A DNA stretch of 64,000 nucleotides, from assembly GCF_900141985.1 (NCBI RefSeq), contig NZ_FQZK01000019.1:48449-112448 (forward strand). Reading direction: 5' to 3'. Numbering within the stretch: the stretch's first letter is position 1; each line of letters begins with the position of its first letter. Positions 18,177-26,989 of the stretch are shown piece by piece. Source of the stretch: Nocardiopsis flavescens. GTDB lineage: Bacteria > Actinomycetota > Actinomycetes > Streptosporangiales > Streptosporangiaceae. Below the pieces are notes generated by a model. It did not search any database, was not told the origin of the DNA, and was given only the letters and a program-made list of their open reading frames with translations. The position numbers and the translations under genes are program-made.

Positions 18177-19253
18177 ATGATCCGGTGGCGCCGTGGTGAA
18201 GTCCGTGAACTCCTGCCTTCCTGGCCCGGGGTGCGCGTGTGCCTGGTCTCGGTCGAGGACGGCGGCGGGCGGGCCCCCTGCCGGGCCCTGGCCTACACCG
18301 GCCTGGTCGGCGACCCCGTCCCCGGGGACACCGTGCTGCTCAACACCGGGGCCCTGGACCTGGGCCTGGGCACCGGCGGCTACGCGATGGTGGCGGCCCT
18401 GCCCGACCGGCTGCCGCCCGACCGGGAGGGTCCGGGCCACCTCGTCAAGGCCCGGTACACGCCGTTGCAGGCGGTGGTGGAGGGGGCCGACGAGCAGGAC
18501 TCCCCGCACCACGCGACGCTGCGCGACGCGGCCGGGGTGCGGGGCATGCCCGTGGTGGCCGCCGACCTGCACTCGTCGCTGCCGGCGGTGCTGGCCGGGG
18601 TGCTGGCCGCGCGGCCCGGCGCGCGGGTGGTCAACGTGATGACCGACGGCGGCGCGCTGCCCGCCGCGTTCTCCCGCACCCTGGGGGTGCTGCGCGGGGA
18701 GGGGCTGCTGGCCGGGTGCGTGACCACCGGACAGGCGTTCGGGGGCGACCTGGAGGCGGTGACGGTCCACTCCGGCCTGCTGGCCGCCCGGCACGTGCTG
18801 GGCGCGGACGTGGCCGTGGTCTGCCAGGGCCCGGGCAACCTGGGCACGGGGACGCCGTGGGGGTTCTCGGGGGTCGCGTGCGGCGAGGCCGTCAACGCGG
18901 CCGCGGTGCTGGACGGGCACCCGGTGGCGGCGCTGCGGATCAGCGAGGCCGACCCGCGCCCCCGGCACCTGGGGGTGTCCCACCACAGCCTGACGGCCTA
19001 CGGCCGGGTGGCGCTGGCCCGCGCCGACGTGGTGGTGCCGCTGCTGCCGGGGGTGTTCGGGGAGAAGGTGCGCGCCCAGGCGGCGCCGCTGGGCGCCCGG
19101 CACACCCTGGTGCACGTGGGCGTGGAAGGGCTGGAGGAGGCGCTGCTCGCGCTGCCGGTCAAGCCCTCCACCATGGGCCGCGGCCTGGAGGAGGACCGGG
19201 CCGCGTTCCTGGCCGCCGCCGCGGCGGGGCGCCACGCCGCCGGGGTGGTCTGA
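18177..19253 (+). CDS. DUF3866 family protein
   Basis: A 358-residue protein from ATG 18177, divergent from pafBC. It matches the actinobacterial/Gram-positive DUF3866 family. Pieces that look conserved are YTGLVGDPVPGDTVLLNT, KARYTPLQ, VVAADLHSSLP and CQGPGNLGTGTPWGFSG. It has no signal peptide or membrane segment. Function is unknown. The gene often neighbours the pafBC-tat region in actinobacteria, but no experimental link is known to me. A 10-bp palindrome AAGGTACCTT at 18160-18169 precedes the start. Confidence 0.85.
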   Translation: MIRWRRGEVRELLPSWPGVRVCLVSVEDGGGRAPCRALAYTGLVGDPVPGDTVLLNTGALDLGLGTGGYAMVAALPDRLPPDREGPGHLVKARYTPLQAVVEGADEQDSPHHATLRDAAGVRGMPVVAADLHSSLPAVLAGVLAARPGARVVNVMTDGGALPAAFSRTLGVLRGEGLLAGCVTTGQAFGGDLEAVTVHSGLLAARHVLGADVAVVCQGPGNLGTGTPWGFSGVACGEAVNAAAVLDGHPVAALRISEADPRPRHLGVSHHSLTAYGRVALARADVVVPLLPGVFGEKVRAQAAPLGARHTLVHVGVEGLEEALLALPVKPSTMGRGLEEDRAAFLAAAAAGRHAAGVV

Positions 19254-19272
19254 GGACCGGCCCCCGGGCGGA

Positions 19273-20310
19273 TCAGCGCAGGGCCCCGGGCCGCCGGCCC
19301 CGCACCGGCGGGCCCTGGGGGGCGGGCGCCTGACCCGGCACCGGGAGCGGGCGGGCCGGGGACAGCGCGTGCGGGGAGGGCTCGTCGAAGAAAGCCCCGG
19401 GCCGGAACATGGCCAGGGAGGCGGGCTCGGCGCGCACGCCCTCGTCCACGCGGACCGCCTCGGGCACGAACACCTCGCCGTCCCCGCAGGTCACACCCCA
19501 GGCGCGGCCCGGACCCGCCGAGACGACCTCGCCCGGGGCGCCGCCCCGCACCCGCGCGTCCAGCGCTCCCCCGCACAGGGTGACGCGGCTGGCGCCGAAC
19601 ATCGCGAAGGCCCCCGGGTAGGGGTGGGCCAGCGCCCGCACCAGGCGGTCGACGTCGCGGCCCGAGGCGGTGAAGTCGAGGCGCCCGTCGCTGGGGCGCC
19701 GGCGCGGCCACACCGAGGCGTGGCCGCGCTGGGGCCGCCGGGGCGCGGTGCCCGCGAGCAGGTCGTCGATCCGGGCGGTCAGCAGCTCGGTTTGGCGGCG
19801 GGCCACCCGGTCGTACAGGCCGGAGGCGGTGATGTCGGGCTCCACGTCGAACCAGGCCTGGTCGACGATGTCGCCGGTGCACTCCCCCCCGTCCAGGCGC
19901 AGCAGGGTGACGGCGCTGGCGCGCATGTCGCGCAGGATCGTCCACGGGACGGGGGCGTGGCCGCGCCCGACCGGCAGCGGCGCCGGGTGCAGGCCGAACC
20001 CGCCCAGCGGCAGGTCCTCCAGCAGGGACCCGGGGACGGTGGTGGACCGGCCCGCGACGATCAGCAGGGAGGCGCCGTGGGCGCGCAGGGCGTCGCGGAC
20101 CCCGTCCGAGCCCAGGTCGGCGGCGCGCAGGTGCGGCAGGTCGTTCCCGCGCGCGACCGCCTCGTGGTCCACGTAGCCCGAGAGGTGGGCGAACTCGGCG
20201 GGGTAGGACACCACCAGGCAGGGCGGGCGCCCCCGGGCGCACAGCTCCTCCAGGGCGGGGACCCCCAGGCTCAGACCCGAGACATAGCAGTAGCGCGGCC
20301 GGTCCGACAC
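19273..20310 (-). CDS. Formyltransferase-like protein with altered active site
   Basis: The 345-residue protein has a Fmt/ArnA-type N10-formyltetrahydrofolate domain (about 1-200) and a C-terminal Fmt-like domain (SDGRLDFTASGRDVDRLVRA). The catalytic segment reads GFGLHPAPLP: His108 and Asp147 (in CTGDIVDQ) are kept, but the Asn normally two residues before the His is Gly106. That makes normal formyl transfer doubtful. It is not the housekeeping fmt, which would be elsewhere. It lies convergent with DUF3866 and downstream of the FKBP gene. A Pro-rich tail of ~30 residues ends the protein. Confidence 0.78.
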   Translation of the reverse strand: MSDRPRYCYVSGLSLGVPALEELCARGRPPCLVVSYPAEFAHLSGYVDHEAVARGNDLPHLRAADLGSDGVRDALRAHGASLLIVAGRSTTVPGSLLEDLPLGGFGLHPAPLPVGRGHAPVPWTILRDMRASAVTLLRLDGGECTGDIVDQAWFDVEPDITASGLYDRVARRQTELLTARIDDLLAGTAPRRPQRGHASVWPRRRPSDGRLDFTASGRDVDRLVRALAHPYPGAFAMFGASRVTLCGGALDARVRGGAPGEVVSAGPGRAWGVTCGDGEVFVPEAVRVDEGVRAEPASLAMFRPGAFFDEPSPHALSPARPLPVPGQAPAPQGPPVRGRRPGALR

Positions 20311-20438
20311 GGCCTCCCCCTTCCGCCGGTCCTGCGTGGTCCGACTCTACGCAGCGGGGCGGCGGGGCCCTGGCAGGCGGACGGCGCTCTGCGTGTCCGT
20401 GGCGCCGCCCGCGGGCCGGCACAGGGGGCCGGAACACG

Positions 20439-20472
20439 GGGGCGCCCCCGCGGTGACCCGCGGGGGCGCCCC
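20439..20472 (-). terminator. Perfect 15-bp hairpin after FKBP gene
   Basis: GGGGCGCCCCCGCGG and its exact complement with a 4-base loop lie 25 bases past the FKBP stop (20497). No T-run follows. Confidence 0.6.
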
Positions 20473-20496
20473 TGCCGCACGAAGGACGCGCGGACG

Positions 20497-21600
20497 CTAC
20501 TCGGCCTCCTCCTCGGAGGCCTCCTCGTCCGCCGGGGCCTCCTCGCCGGCGCCCTCGGAGGCGCCCTCCTCGGGCTCGGCCGGCGGCGGGTTGTCGAACG
20601 CGCCCAGCACGTCCACCACGAAGACGAGGGTGCCCGCCGGGGCGCCCATCGCCTCCTCCTCGGACTCGCCGTAGGCCATGTCGCCGGGCACGACCAGGAG
20701 CAGGCGGCTGCCGACCTTCTGGCCGACGATGCCCTCGTCCCAGCCCTGGATCACCGAGCCCGCGCCGATGGTGGTGTCGAAGGGGGCGCCGCCGCGGGTC
20801 CAGGTGGAGTCGAACGAGGGGTGCTCGCCGTTCTCGTCGGCCTCCCAGCGCACGCCGGTGTACTGGACGATGACCTGCTGGCCCTCCTGGACCTCCTCGC
20901 CGGTCCCCTCGATGAGGGGGGAGATCTCCAGGTCGGTCGGGGCGTCGCCCTCGGGGACCTCGATGACGGGCTCGCTGTGGCCCTCCTGGACCACGGTCGG
21001 CAGGCCGTCACCGCCGTCGGAGGTCTGCTCGCCCGGCACCACCGAGCCCATGCCGAAGCGGTCCACGACGTCGACGACCAGGACGCTGGCGCCCACCTGG
21101 GGCTCCTGCCCCATGGCCTCGGCCTGGTCCTGCTCCTCCTGGGTCAGCGGCGGGAAGACGTACACCGCGCGGCTGCCCACGGCCTGGTTGACCAGCACCG
21201 AGCTGATCTGCTCCGGCATCTCCTCCATGCGGATGAGGTCCGGGGCGCCGGTCTCGTAGCTGGACTGGCCCTCGACCGGCTCGCCCTCGCCGGGACCCGT
21301 CCACTGGAACTGGGCCACGTTGGCGACGACGAGGTCGTCGGCGCGGACCAGCTCCTCCTCTCCGGGCCCCTGGTTCACGACACCGGACAGCTCCTCCTCC
21401 GGGGGCTCGATGTCGGGGAAGACGACCTTCGGCTCCTCGCCGACGTCCCCCTCGACCGCGGGCAGCCGCGAGTCGAGCTGGTCGCCGTTCATCTGCAGGA
21501 AGGCGGGCGTGCGCCACTCCTCGGGGATGTTTCCGCAGCTTGAGACCGTCAAAGCGATGACGGTCAGGGGCACCGCGAGGGCGGCGGCACGTCGGTGCAT
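20497..21600 (-). CDS. FKBP-type peptidyl-prolyl isomerase lipoprotein
   Basis: A 367-residue exported protein. The N-terminus is a lipoprotein signal (VIALTVSSCGN, lipobox Cys22). The C-terminal FKBP domain (about 225-340) is complete: VIVQYTGVRWE, FDSTWTRG, VIQGWDEGIVGQKVGSRLLLVVP and MAYGE. The first half (about 70-200) looks like a second, degenerate FKBP fold (GSRAVYVFPP ... GASVLVVDVVDRF). A very acidic Glu/Ala tail follows. It should act on the outer face of the membrane. FKBP genes next to pafA are also found in Streptomyces. Confidence 0.9.
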   Translation of the reverse strand: MHRRAAALAVPLTVIALTVSSCGNIPEEWRTPAFLQMNGDQLDSRLPAVEGDVGEEPKVVFPDIEPPEEELSGVVNQGPGEEELVRADDLVVANVAQFQWTGPGEGEPVEGQSSYETGAPDLIRMEEMPEQISSVLVNQAVGSRAVYVFPPLTQEEQDQAEAMGQEPQVGASVLVVDVVDRFGMGSVVPGEQTSDGGDGLPTVVQEGHSEPVIEVPEGDAPTDLEISPLIEGTGEEVQEGQQVIVQYTGVRWEADENGEHPSFDSTWTRGGAPFDTTIGAGSVIQGWDEGIVGQKVGSRLLLVVPGDMAYGESEEEAMGAPAGTLVFVVDVLGAFDNPPPAEPEEGASEGAGEEAPADEEASEEEAE

Positions 21601-21724
21601 GGGTCACTACCTCTGTTTTCCGGCTCGGGACAGGGTCACACTACCGAAAAGCACGACCGCCACCACCTCCCCCCGAGGCGGAACATCGGTAACGAAAGCC
21701 GCCGGGGAACGCTTCCGGAACGCC

Positions 21725-21762
21725 GCGGGCCCCGGTGGCGGCGAACCGTCACCGGGGCCCGC
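21725..21762 (-). terminator. Perfect 13-bp hairpin after pafA
   Basis: GCGGGCCCCGGTG pairs exactly with CACCGGGGCCCGC across a 12-base loop, 12 bases past the pafA stop. It separates pafA from the FKBP gene. Confidence 0.65.
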
Positions 21763-21774
21763 GGGGCCCGCCGG

Positions 21775-23133
21775 TCACATCCCGGCGATGAGCTTCTCGA
21801 CGCGCTCGTCCACCGACTTGAAGGGGTCCTTGCACAGCACGGTGCGCTGGGCCTGGTCGTTGAGCTTGAGGTGCACCCAGTCCACCGTGAAGTCGCGGCG
21901 CTGCTCCTGGGCGCGGCGGATGAACTCGCCGCGCAGCCGGGCCCGCGTGGTCTGCGGGGGCACCGACTTGGCCTCGAAGATCTTCAGGTCGCCGACCACC
22001 CGCTCCATCTGCCCGCGGTTCTGCAACAGGTAGAACAGGCCGCGGTCGCGGTGGATGTCGTGGTAGGTCAGGTCGAGCTGGGCGACCCGGGGCGAGGACA
22101 GCGACAGGTCGTGCTTGGCGCGGTAGCGCTCCAGCAGCATGTACTTGGCGACCCAGTCGATCTCCCGGGACACCGACTCCAGGTTCTGGGTCTCGACCGC
22201 CTCCAGGGTGCGCTGCCACAGCTCCAGGACCCGCTTGCCGGTGGCGTCGGTGCCGTGTCGGTCGACGTAGCTCTGCACCTTCTCCAGGTACTCGCGCTGG
22301 ATCTCCAGCGCCCCGGCCTCGCGCCCGTTGGCCAGGCGCACCTTGCGGCGGCCGGTCATGTCGTGGCTGACCTCCCGGATCGCCCGGATCGGGTTCTCCA
22401 GGGTGTAGTCGCGCATGACCACGCCCGCCTCGATCATGCGCAGCACCAGGTCGGTGGAGCCCAGCTTGAGCAGGGTGGTGGTCTCGCTCATGTTGGAGTC
22501 GCCGACGATGACGTGCAGGCGGCGGAAGCGCTCGGCGTCGGCGTGCGGCTCGTCGCGGGTGTTGATGATCGGCCGGGACCGGGTGGTGGCGGAGGAGACG
22601 CCCTCCCAGATGTGCTCGGCGCGCTGGCTGACGCAGTACAGGGCGCCGCGGGGGGTCTGGAGCACCTTTCCGGCGCCGCAGATGATCTGCCGGGTCACCA
22701 GGAAGGGGATGAGCACGTCGGCCAGCCGGCCGAACTCCCCGTGCCGCCCCACCAGGTAGTTCTCGTGGCAGCCGTAGGAGTTGCCCGCCGAGTCGGTGTT
22801 GTTCTTGAACAGGTAGATGTCCCCGGCGATGCCCTCCTCGTGCAGGCGCTGCTCGGCGTCGACCTGCAGCCCCTCCAGGATGCGCTCGCCGGCCTTGTCG
22901 TGCGCCACCAGGTCCACGAGGCTGTCGCACTCGGGGGTGGCGTACTCGGGGTGGCTGCCCACGTCCAGGTAGAGGCGGGCGCCGTTGCGCAGGAAAACGT
23001 TGCTGCTGCGCCCCCAGGAGACCACCCTCCGGAAGAGGTAGCGGGCGACCTCGTCCGGGGACAGCCGCCGCTGTCCACGGAAGGTGCACGTCACCCCGTA
23101 CTCGTTCTCCAGCCCGAAGATCCGTCGTTCCAC
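21775..23133 (-). CDS. pafA: Pup-protein ligase PafA
   Basis: A 452-residue glutamine-synthetase-fold ligase that joins the C-terminal Glu of Pup to substrate lysines using ATP. Glu9 in IFGLENEYG and the catalytic Asp57 in LYLDVGSHPEY are present, as are KNNTDSAGNSYGCHENYL and RPIINTRDEPH. It lacks the insertion loop found in Dop, so the two paralogues are distinguished with confidence. It starts at GTG 23133 behind GTGAGG. A strong hairpin separates it from prcA upstream. Confidence 0.97.
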   Translation of the reverse strand: MERRIFGLENEYGVTCTFRGQRRLSPDEVARYLFRRVVSWGRSSNVFLRNGARLYLDVGSHPEYATPECDSLVDLVAHDKAGERILEGLQVDAEQRLHEEGIAGDIYLFKNNTDSAGNSYGCHENYLVGRHGEFGRLADVLIPFLVTRQIICGAGKVLQTPRGALYCVSQRAEHIWEGVSSATTRSRPIINTRDEPHADAERFRRLHVIVGDSNMSETTTLLKLGSTDLVLRMIEAGVVMRDYTLENPIRAIREVSHDMTGRRKVRLANGREAGALEIQREYLEKVQSYVDRHGTDATGKRVLELWQRTLEAVETQNLESVSREIDWVAKYMLLERYRAKHDLSLSSPRVAQLDLTYHDIHRDRGLFYLLQNRGQMERVVGDLKIFEAKSVPPQTTRARLRGEFIRRAQEQRRDFTVDWVHLKLNDQAQRTVLCKDPFKSVDERVEKLIAGM

Positions 23134-23195
23134 GCGGCCTCACCAACTTCCCGTCACCGTCGGCCCGGGACGACGGGGCCGCGTCGTCCGCCGGC

Positions 23196-23224
23196 CGGTG
23201 CGGCGCCCCGGGGGCGCCGCACCG
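23196..23224 (-). terminator. Near-perfect palindrome between prcA and pafA
   Basis: CGGTGCGGCGCCCC and GGGGCGCCGCACCG form a 14-bp stem around one base, 7 bases past the prcA stop. It may end or attenuate the pup-prcBA transcript before pafA. Confidence 0.6.
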
Positions 23225-23230
23225 CTTCTG

Positions 23231-23968
23231 CTATGCGTCGTCCTCGGTGGTGGATCCGCCGGCCGCGGACCCGCCGCGCCCCTCCTCCAGGAGGGAGACC
23301 AGGCGCGGTCCCTGGATGCGGCGGAACTTGCGGTGGTCCCTGGAGCGCTCCAGGACGGCGACCTCCAGGTTGGCCGCCTCCAGCTCGCGCTCCTCGCCGT
23401 TCTCCCGGGACAGCGCCCGGGTGGCCGCGTCGAGCGCGGCGGCGAGGGAGGCGTCGGCGGCGAAGCGGTCCTTGAGGGCCTGGGAGACCTGCTCGGAGGA
23501 GCCGCCCACCGCGACGAAGCCCTGCTCGTCGACGATGGAGCCGTCGAAGGTGATGCGGTAGATCTCGTCCCCGTCGGGGGTGTCGCCGACCTCGGCGACG
23601 ACGATCTCCACCTCCCAGGGCTTGAGGCTCTCGCTGAACACGGTGCCCAGGGTCTGGGCGTAGATGTTGGCGAGCTGGCGCCCGCTGACGTCGCGGCGGT
23701 CGTACTGGTACCCGCGCACGTCCGCGAAGCGCACGCCCATCAGGCGCAGGTTCTCGAACTCGGGGTAGCGGCCGACCGCGGCGAAGGCGATGCGGTCGTA
23801 CAGCTCGCTGATCTTGTGGAGGGTGCGGGAGACGTTGTCCGCCACCAGCAGGATCCCGCCCTCGTATTGCAGGACGACGGCGCTGCGGCCGCGCGCGATG
23901 CCCTTGCGCGCGTAGTCCGCCTTGTCCTTCATCTGCTGCTCGGGGGCGACGTAGAACGGCATCGACAC
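23231..23968 (-). CDS. prcA: Proteasome subunit alpha
   Basis: A 245-residue alpha subunit of the 20S core. The N-terminal gate MSMPFYVAPEQQMKDKADYARKG and the GGILLVADN strand are typical. Alpha rings cap the beta rings and receive the Mpa ATPase C-termini. The C-terminal end is Gly/Ser-rich and acidic. It follows prcB after 47 bases. Confidence 0.97.
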   Translation of the reverse strand: MSMPFYVAPEQQMKDKADYARKGIARGRSAVVLQYEGGILLVADNVSRTLHKISELYDRIAFAAVGRYPEFENLRLMGVRFADVRGYQYDRRDVSGRQLANIYAQTLGTVFSESLKPWEVEIVVAEVGDTPDGDEIYRITFDGSIVDEQGFVAVGGSSEQVSQALKDRFAADASLAAALDAATRALSRENGEERELEAANLEVAVLERSRDHRKFRRIQGPRLVSLLEEGRGGSAAGGSTTEDDA

Positions 23969-24015
23969 CGCGGATCGTTTCCTTACCTAGAAGAGGTCCA
24001 ATGGGGCGGAGCGGT

Positions 24016-24861
24016 TCAGGCCAGCGGGGCCGTGGGACCGTCCGGTCGGACGGCGCGTCCCTGGACCACCTCGGTCGCCAGACGGGCGACCTCGTCGGTG
24101 GGCAGGCGGCGGTGGCCGTCCCGGGTGATGACGTCGACCAGGGGGAAGATCTTGCGGTGCAGGTCGGGCCCGCCGGTGGCGGAGTCGTCGTCGGCGGCGT
24201 CGTAGAGGGACTCCAGGGCGACCTTGGCGGCGTCGGACTCGCCCAGGTCCTCGCGGTAGAGCTTCTTGACGGAGCCCCTGGCGAACACCGATCCGGAGCC
24301 GATGGAGTGGTACCGCTGCTCCTCGTAGCGGCCGCCGGTGGCGTCGTAGCTGAAGACGCGGCCCTTGTCGTGGTTCTCGTCGTAGCCGACGAAGAGGGGG
24401 ACCACCACGAAGCCCTGCATCGCCATGCCGAGGTTGCCGCGGACCATCTGGGAGAGCTTGTTGGCCTTGCCTTCGAGGGAGAGCGAGCGGCCCTCCATCT
24501 TCTCGTAGTGCTCCAGCTCCACCTGGTAGAGGCGGGCCAGCTCGATGCCGATCCCGGCGGAGCCCGCGATGGCCACCGCGGAGAACTCGTCCGTGCGGAA
24601 GAGCTTCTCCATGTCGCGGTTGGCGATCATGTTGCCCTGGGTGGCGCGCCGGTCGCCCGCGATCAGCACACCCCCGGGGAAGGTCAGCGCGACGATCGTC
24701 GTCGCGTCGGGGGTGAGGTGCTCGGCGGCGATCCCCTGCGCCGGCAGTCCGTGGCCGGGCAGTAGCTCGGGCCGGACCTCACGGAGAAACTCGGTGAAGG
24801 ACGAGGTCCCAGCACTCATGAAAGAGGCGGGCAACCCCTTGCCCTCGAACCCTTCGAACAC
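24016..24861 (-). CDS. prcB: Proteasome subunit beta precursor
   Basis: GTG 24861 follows GGAGGGA at ideal spacing, giving a 281-residue precursor. A 53-residue propeptide (with TSSFTEFLREVRPELLP) precedes Thr54, the catalytic N-terminal Thr after self-cleavage (TTIVALTFPGG). Also present are DRRATQGNMI, NLGMAMQG and the YDAADDDSATGGPD segment with catalytic-site support. A longer in-frame frame reaching 24966 has only low-complexity Pro/Gly sequence and is not used. Confidence 0.97.
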   Translation of the reverse strand: MFEGFEGKGLPASFMSAGTSSFTEFLREVRPELLPGHGLPAQGIAAEHLTPDATTIVALTFPGGVLIAGDRRATQGNMIANRDMEKLFRTDEFSAVAIAGSAGIGIELARLYQVELEHYEKMEGRSLSLEGKANKLSQMVRGNLGMAMQGFVVVPLFVGYDENHDKGRVFSYDATGGRYEEQRYHSIGSGSVFARGSVKKLYREDLGESDAAKVALESLYDAADDDSATGGPDLHRKIFPLVDVITRDGHRRLPTDEVARLATEVVQGRAVRPDGPTAPLA

Positions 24862-24999
24862 GCGGCTCCCTCCACTCGCGCCCCGCCCCGACGCGGGCGG
24901 GGCGCCTCGTCCTGATGTCTTTACCGGAAACGACCCTAGCCGGGCGGGCGGCGGCGCCGACGGCACCTCGTGTGCGCTGTCAGCGAACCGCCGCCGGGG

Positions 25000-25200
25000 C
25001 TACTGGCCGCCCTTCTGCACGAACTGCCGGACGAAGTCCTCGGCGTTGCTCTCCAGTACGTCGTCGATCTCGTCGAGGATGTCGTCGACGTCCTCGTCCA
25101 GCTGGTCCTTGCGCTCCTGAACGTCGGTCGAGGCCTCGACCTCCTCGACCTCCTCGTCGCGACGCGACGCGTGCTTCTGGCCGCCGGTGTCCTTCGCCAT
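25000..25200 (-). CDS. pup: Prokaryotic ubiquitin-like protein Pup
   Basis: A 66-residue, largely disordered acidic protein. The C-terminal helix region (DDILDEIDDVLESNAEDFV) binds Mpa, and the end is Gly-Gly-Gln. Because it ends in Gln, Dop must deamidate it to Glu before PafA can use it. prcB follows after 138 bases. dop, normally directly upstream, is absent here; the next gene is a divergent protease. Confidence 0.97.
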   Translation of the reverse strand: MAKDTGGQKHASRRDEEVEEVEASTDVQERKDQLDEDVDDILDEIDDVLESNAEDFVRQFVQKGGQ

Positions 25201-25466
25201 GCCTGCTCCCTCCCGTTCGGGGCTCTCGCCCTTATCTTGGCCCAACACCGGGCACCTCAACCCCCTTCCCGGGGCCCGATACCGGCTGGTTACCCCGGAG
25301 CACGCGGCGTGCGCGGGACGGCGCACGGACACCCACGGCCCCCGCTCCCGGGCGCGTCGCGCCGACGCGCAGGAGGCCGGTCGCCGCAAGTTACTTACGG
25401 GTCATAGCGCTGACCTCACGGGTTACACCTGTGCATCCGTGCGGTCACTGTCGGCACCCGATTTTT

Positions 25467-25484
25467 GTGGCCGCATCCGGCCAC
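25467..25484 (+). promoter_or_regulatory. Palindrome shared by protease 1 and 3 upstream regions
   Basis: GTGGCCGCATCCGGCCAC is an inverted repeat with a 3- to 4-base centre. A near copy occurs at 30143-30160 (GTGACCGCATCCGGCCAC). Both are followed six bases later by CCCCTTGA, giving a conserved block of about 32 bases. It lies 260 bases before protease 1. It is a candidate operator or upstream activating site. Confidence 0.55.
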
Positions 25485-25669
25485 AAGACACCCCTTGACA
25501 GCCGAATCCCCTCTCGACGGGATTGCGCTTTCCAGCGCAAGAACACAGCTCACAGGCCCGACTACCCTGAGTCATCAGGGCCCCATTCATCCGCTGACCC
25601 CATGAGCGGATGCCGAGATTTCGCCCCCGGGGTTCCGCTGATAAGGACGAACACCTAGAGTCGGGACTC

Positions 25670-25706
25670 GTTTACCGAACGTCCCAAAGCGGGCCTTTCG
25701 GTAAAC
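25670..25706 (+). promoter_or_regulatory. 10-bp inverted repeat before protease 1
   Basis: GTTTACCGAA (25670-25679) and TTCGGTAAAC (25697-25706) are exact complements around a 17-base spacer, 39 bases before the start codon. The word TCGTTTAC-GA-CGTC recurs before protease 3 (from 30355), where it forms a different palindrome (ACTGAGCGTCTCAGT). It could be an operator or a 5' leader hairpin. Confidence 0.5.
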
Positions 25707-25744
25707 ATCACCCCCATCAAGAGAAAAAGGAGAGTCGAGGGTCT

Positions 25745-26887
25745 ATGAGACCTTTCCCCGCAATCTCCCTGATCGGGACCGGCGTCCTCGCCTTCGGACT
25801 GGTCCTCGCGCCCGGCGCGAGTGCCGCACCCGTCCCGGCCTCACCCGCACCCCAGGGTGACGACACGACCATGATCGACGCCCTCGTCAGGGACCTCGGC
25901 CTCACCCCGCTCGGGGCCGAAACCCTCATCGAGGCCCAGGAAGAGGCGCTGAAGACCGACGCCGCGGCGGCCGAGGCCGCCGGCGCCGCCTACGGCGGCT
26001 CGCTGTTCGACACCGAGACCCGGGAGCTGACCGTCCTGGTCACCGACGCCGGGGCCGCCTCCGCGGTCGAGGCGACCGGTGCGCGCGCCGAGGTCGTCGA
26101 GCACGGCGTCGACGGCCTGGCCGACATCGTCGAGGCCCTCGACGCCGAGGGCGTCCCGCAGGACGTCAACGGCTGGTACCCGGACGTCGCCGGCGACACC
26201 GTCGTCATCGAGGTCCTGGAGGGCGCCGACACCGCCGGGCTCCTGGAGTCCGCCGGCGTCGACCCGGCCTCGGTCGAGGTCGTCGTCACCGACGAGGCGC
26301 CCGAGCTGTACGCCGACATCGTCGGCGGGGACGCCTACTACATGGGCGGCGGCCGGTGCTCCATCGGCTTCCCGGCCACGGACTCGGCGGGCAACCCCGG
26401 CTTCGTCACCGCGGGCCACTGCGGCACCGTCGGCACCTCGGCCGAGAGCTCCGACGGCAGCGGCTCGGGCGTCTTCGACGAGTCGGTCTTCCCGGGCAGC
26501 GACTCCGCGTTCGTCCGCGCCACTTCGGGGTGGAGCCTGACCAACCTGGTCAGCCGCTACGACGGCACGACGCAGACGGTGTCCGGCTCCGACGAGGCCC
26601 CGGTCGGATCGGCCGTGTGCCGCTCCGGCTCGACCACCGGCTGGCACTGCGGCACCATCGAAGCCCGCGGCCAGACGGTGAGCTACCCGCAGGGCACCGT
26701 GCAGAACCTGACCCGCACGGACGTGTGCGCCGAGCCCGGCGACTCCGGCGGCTCGTTCATCGCCGGTTCCCAGGCGCAGGGCGTCACCTCCGGTGGCTCC
26801 GGCAACTGCTCCTCGGGCGGGACGACCTACTACCAGGAGGTCAACCCGATGCTGAGCTCGTGGGGCCTGAGCCTCTCGACCGGCTGA
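25745..26887 (+). CDS. Secreted S1E serine protease precursor (alpha-lytic/NAPase type), copy 1
   Basis: A 380-residue preproprotein. A signal peptide (1 to about 28, cut after ASA) and a Pro_Al_protease prodomain (about 40-189) precede the mature enzyme starting near Ala190 (ADIVGG). The triad is His225 (TAGHCG), Asp253 and Ser334 (GDSGGS). Six Cys (205, 226, 292, 302, 328, 355) match three disulfides of the family. It is secreted and would digest extracellular protein. It is divergent from pup and followed by a strong hairpin. Confidence 0.93.
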   Translation: MRPFPAISLIGTGVLAFGLVLAPGASAAPVPASPAPQGDDTTMIDALVRDLGLTPLGAETLIEAQEEALKTDAAAAEAAGAAYGGSLFDTETRELTVLVTDAGAASAVEATGARAEVVEHGVDGLADIVEALDAEGVPQDVNGWYPDVAGDTVVIEVLEGADTAGLLESAGVDPASVEVVVTDEAPELYADIVGGDAYYMGGGRCSIGFPATDSAGNPGFVTAGHCGTVGTSAESSDGSGSGVFDESVFPGSDSAFVRATSGWSLTNLVSRYDGTTQTVSGSDEAPVGSAVCRSGSTTGWHCGTIEARGQTVSYPQGTVQNLTRTDVCAEPGDSGGSFIAGSQAQGVTSGGSGNCSSGGTTYYQEVNPMLSSWGLSLSTG

Positions 26888-26904
26888 CCCGTACACCGCA
26901 CGAC

Positions 26905-26941
26905 GGAACGCCCCCGTCCCCGCCCCCGGCGGGGGCGTTTC
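26905..26941 (+). terminator. Terminator of protease 1
   Basis: AACGCCCCC pairs with GGGGGCGTT followed by TCC, 20 bases past the stop. An alternative inner stem (CGCCCCC/GGGGGCG) exists. Confidence 0.7.
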
Positions 26942-26989
26942 CGTGTGCGGGGGCGGGCACGGCCCGGTGCCGTACCGGAGCACGCGGCG

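Larger units (their letters stand above)
25201..25744. other. 544-bp divergent intergenic region, pup / protease 1
   Basis: There is no gene here. It contains the pup promoter on the left and the protease promoter on the right. The right part is less GC-rich and holds two palindromes, annotated separately. I see no remnant of dop at the pup side. Confidence 0.6.

Noticed and set aside
24862..24966. Longer start for prcB
   Set aside because: GGAGGGA fits GTG 24861 exactly, and the extension is low complexity.
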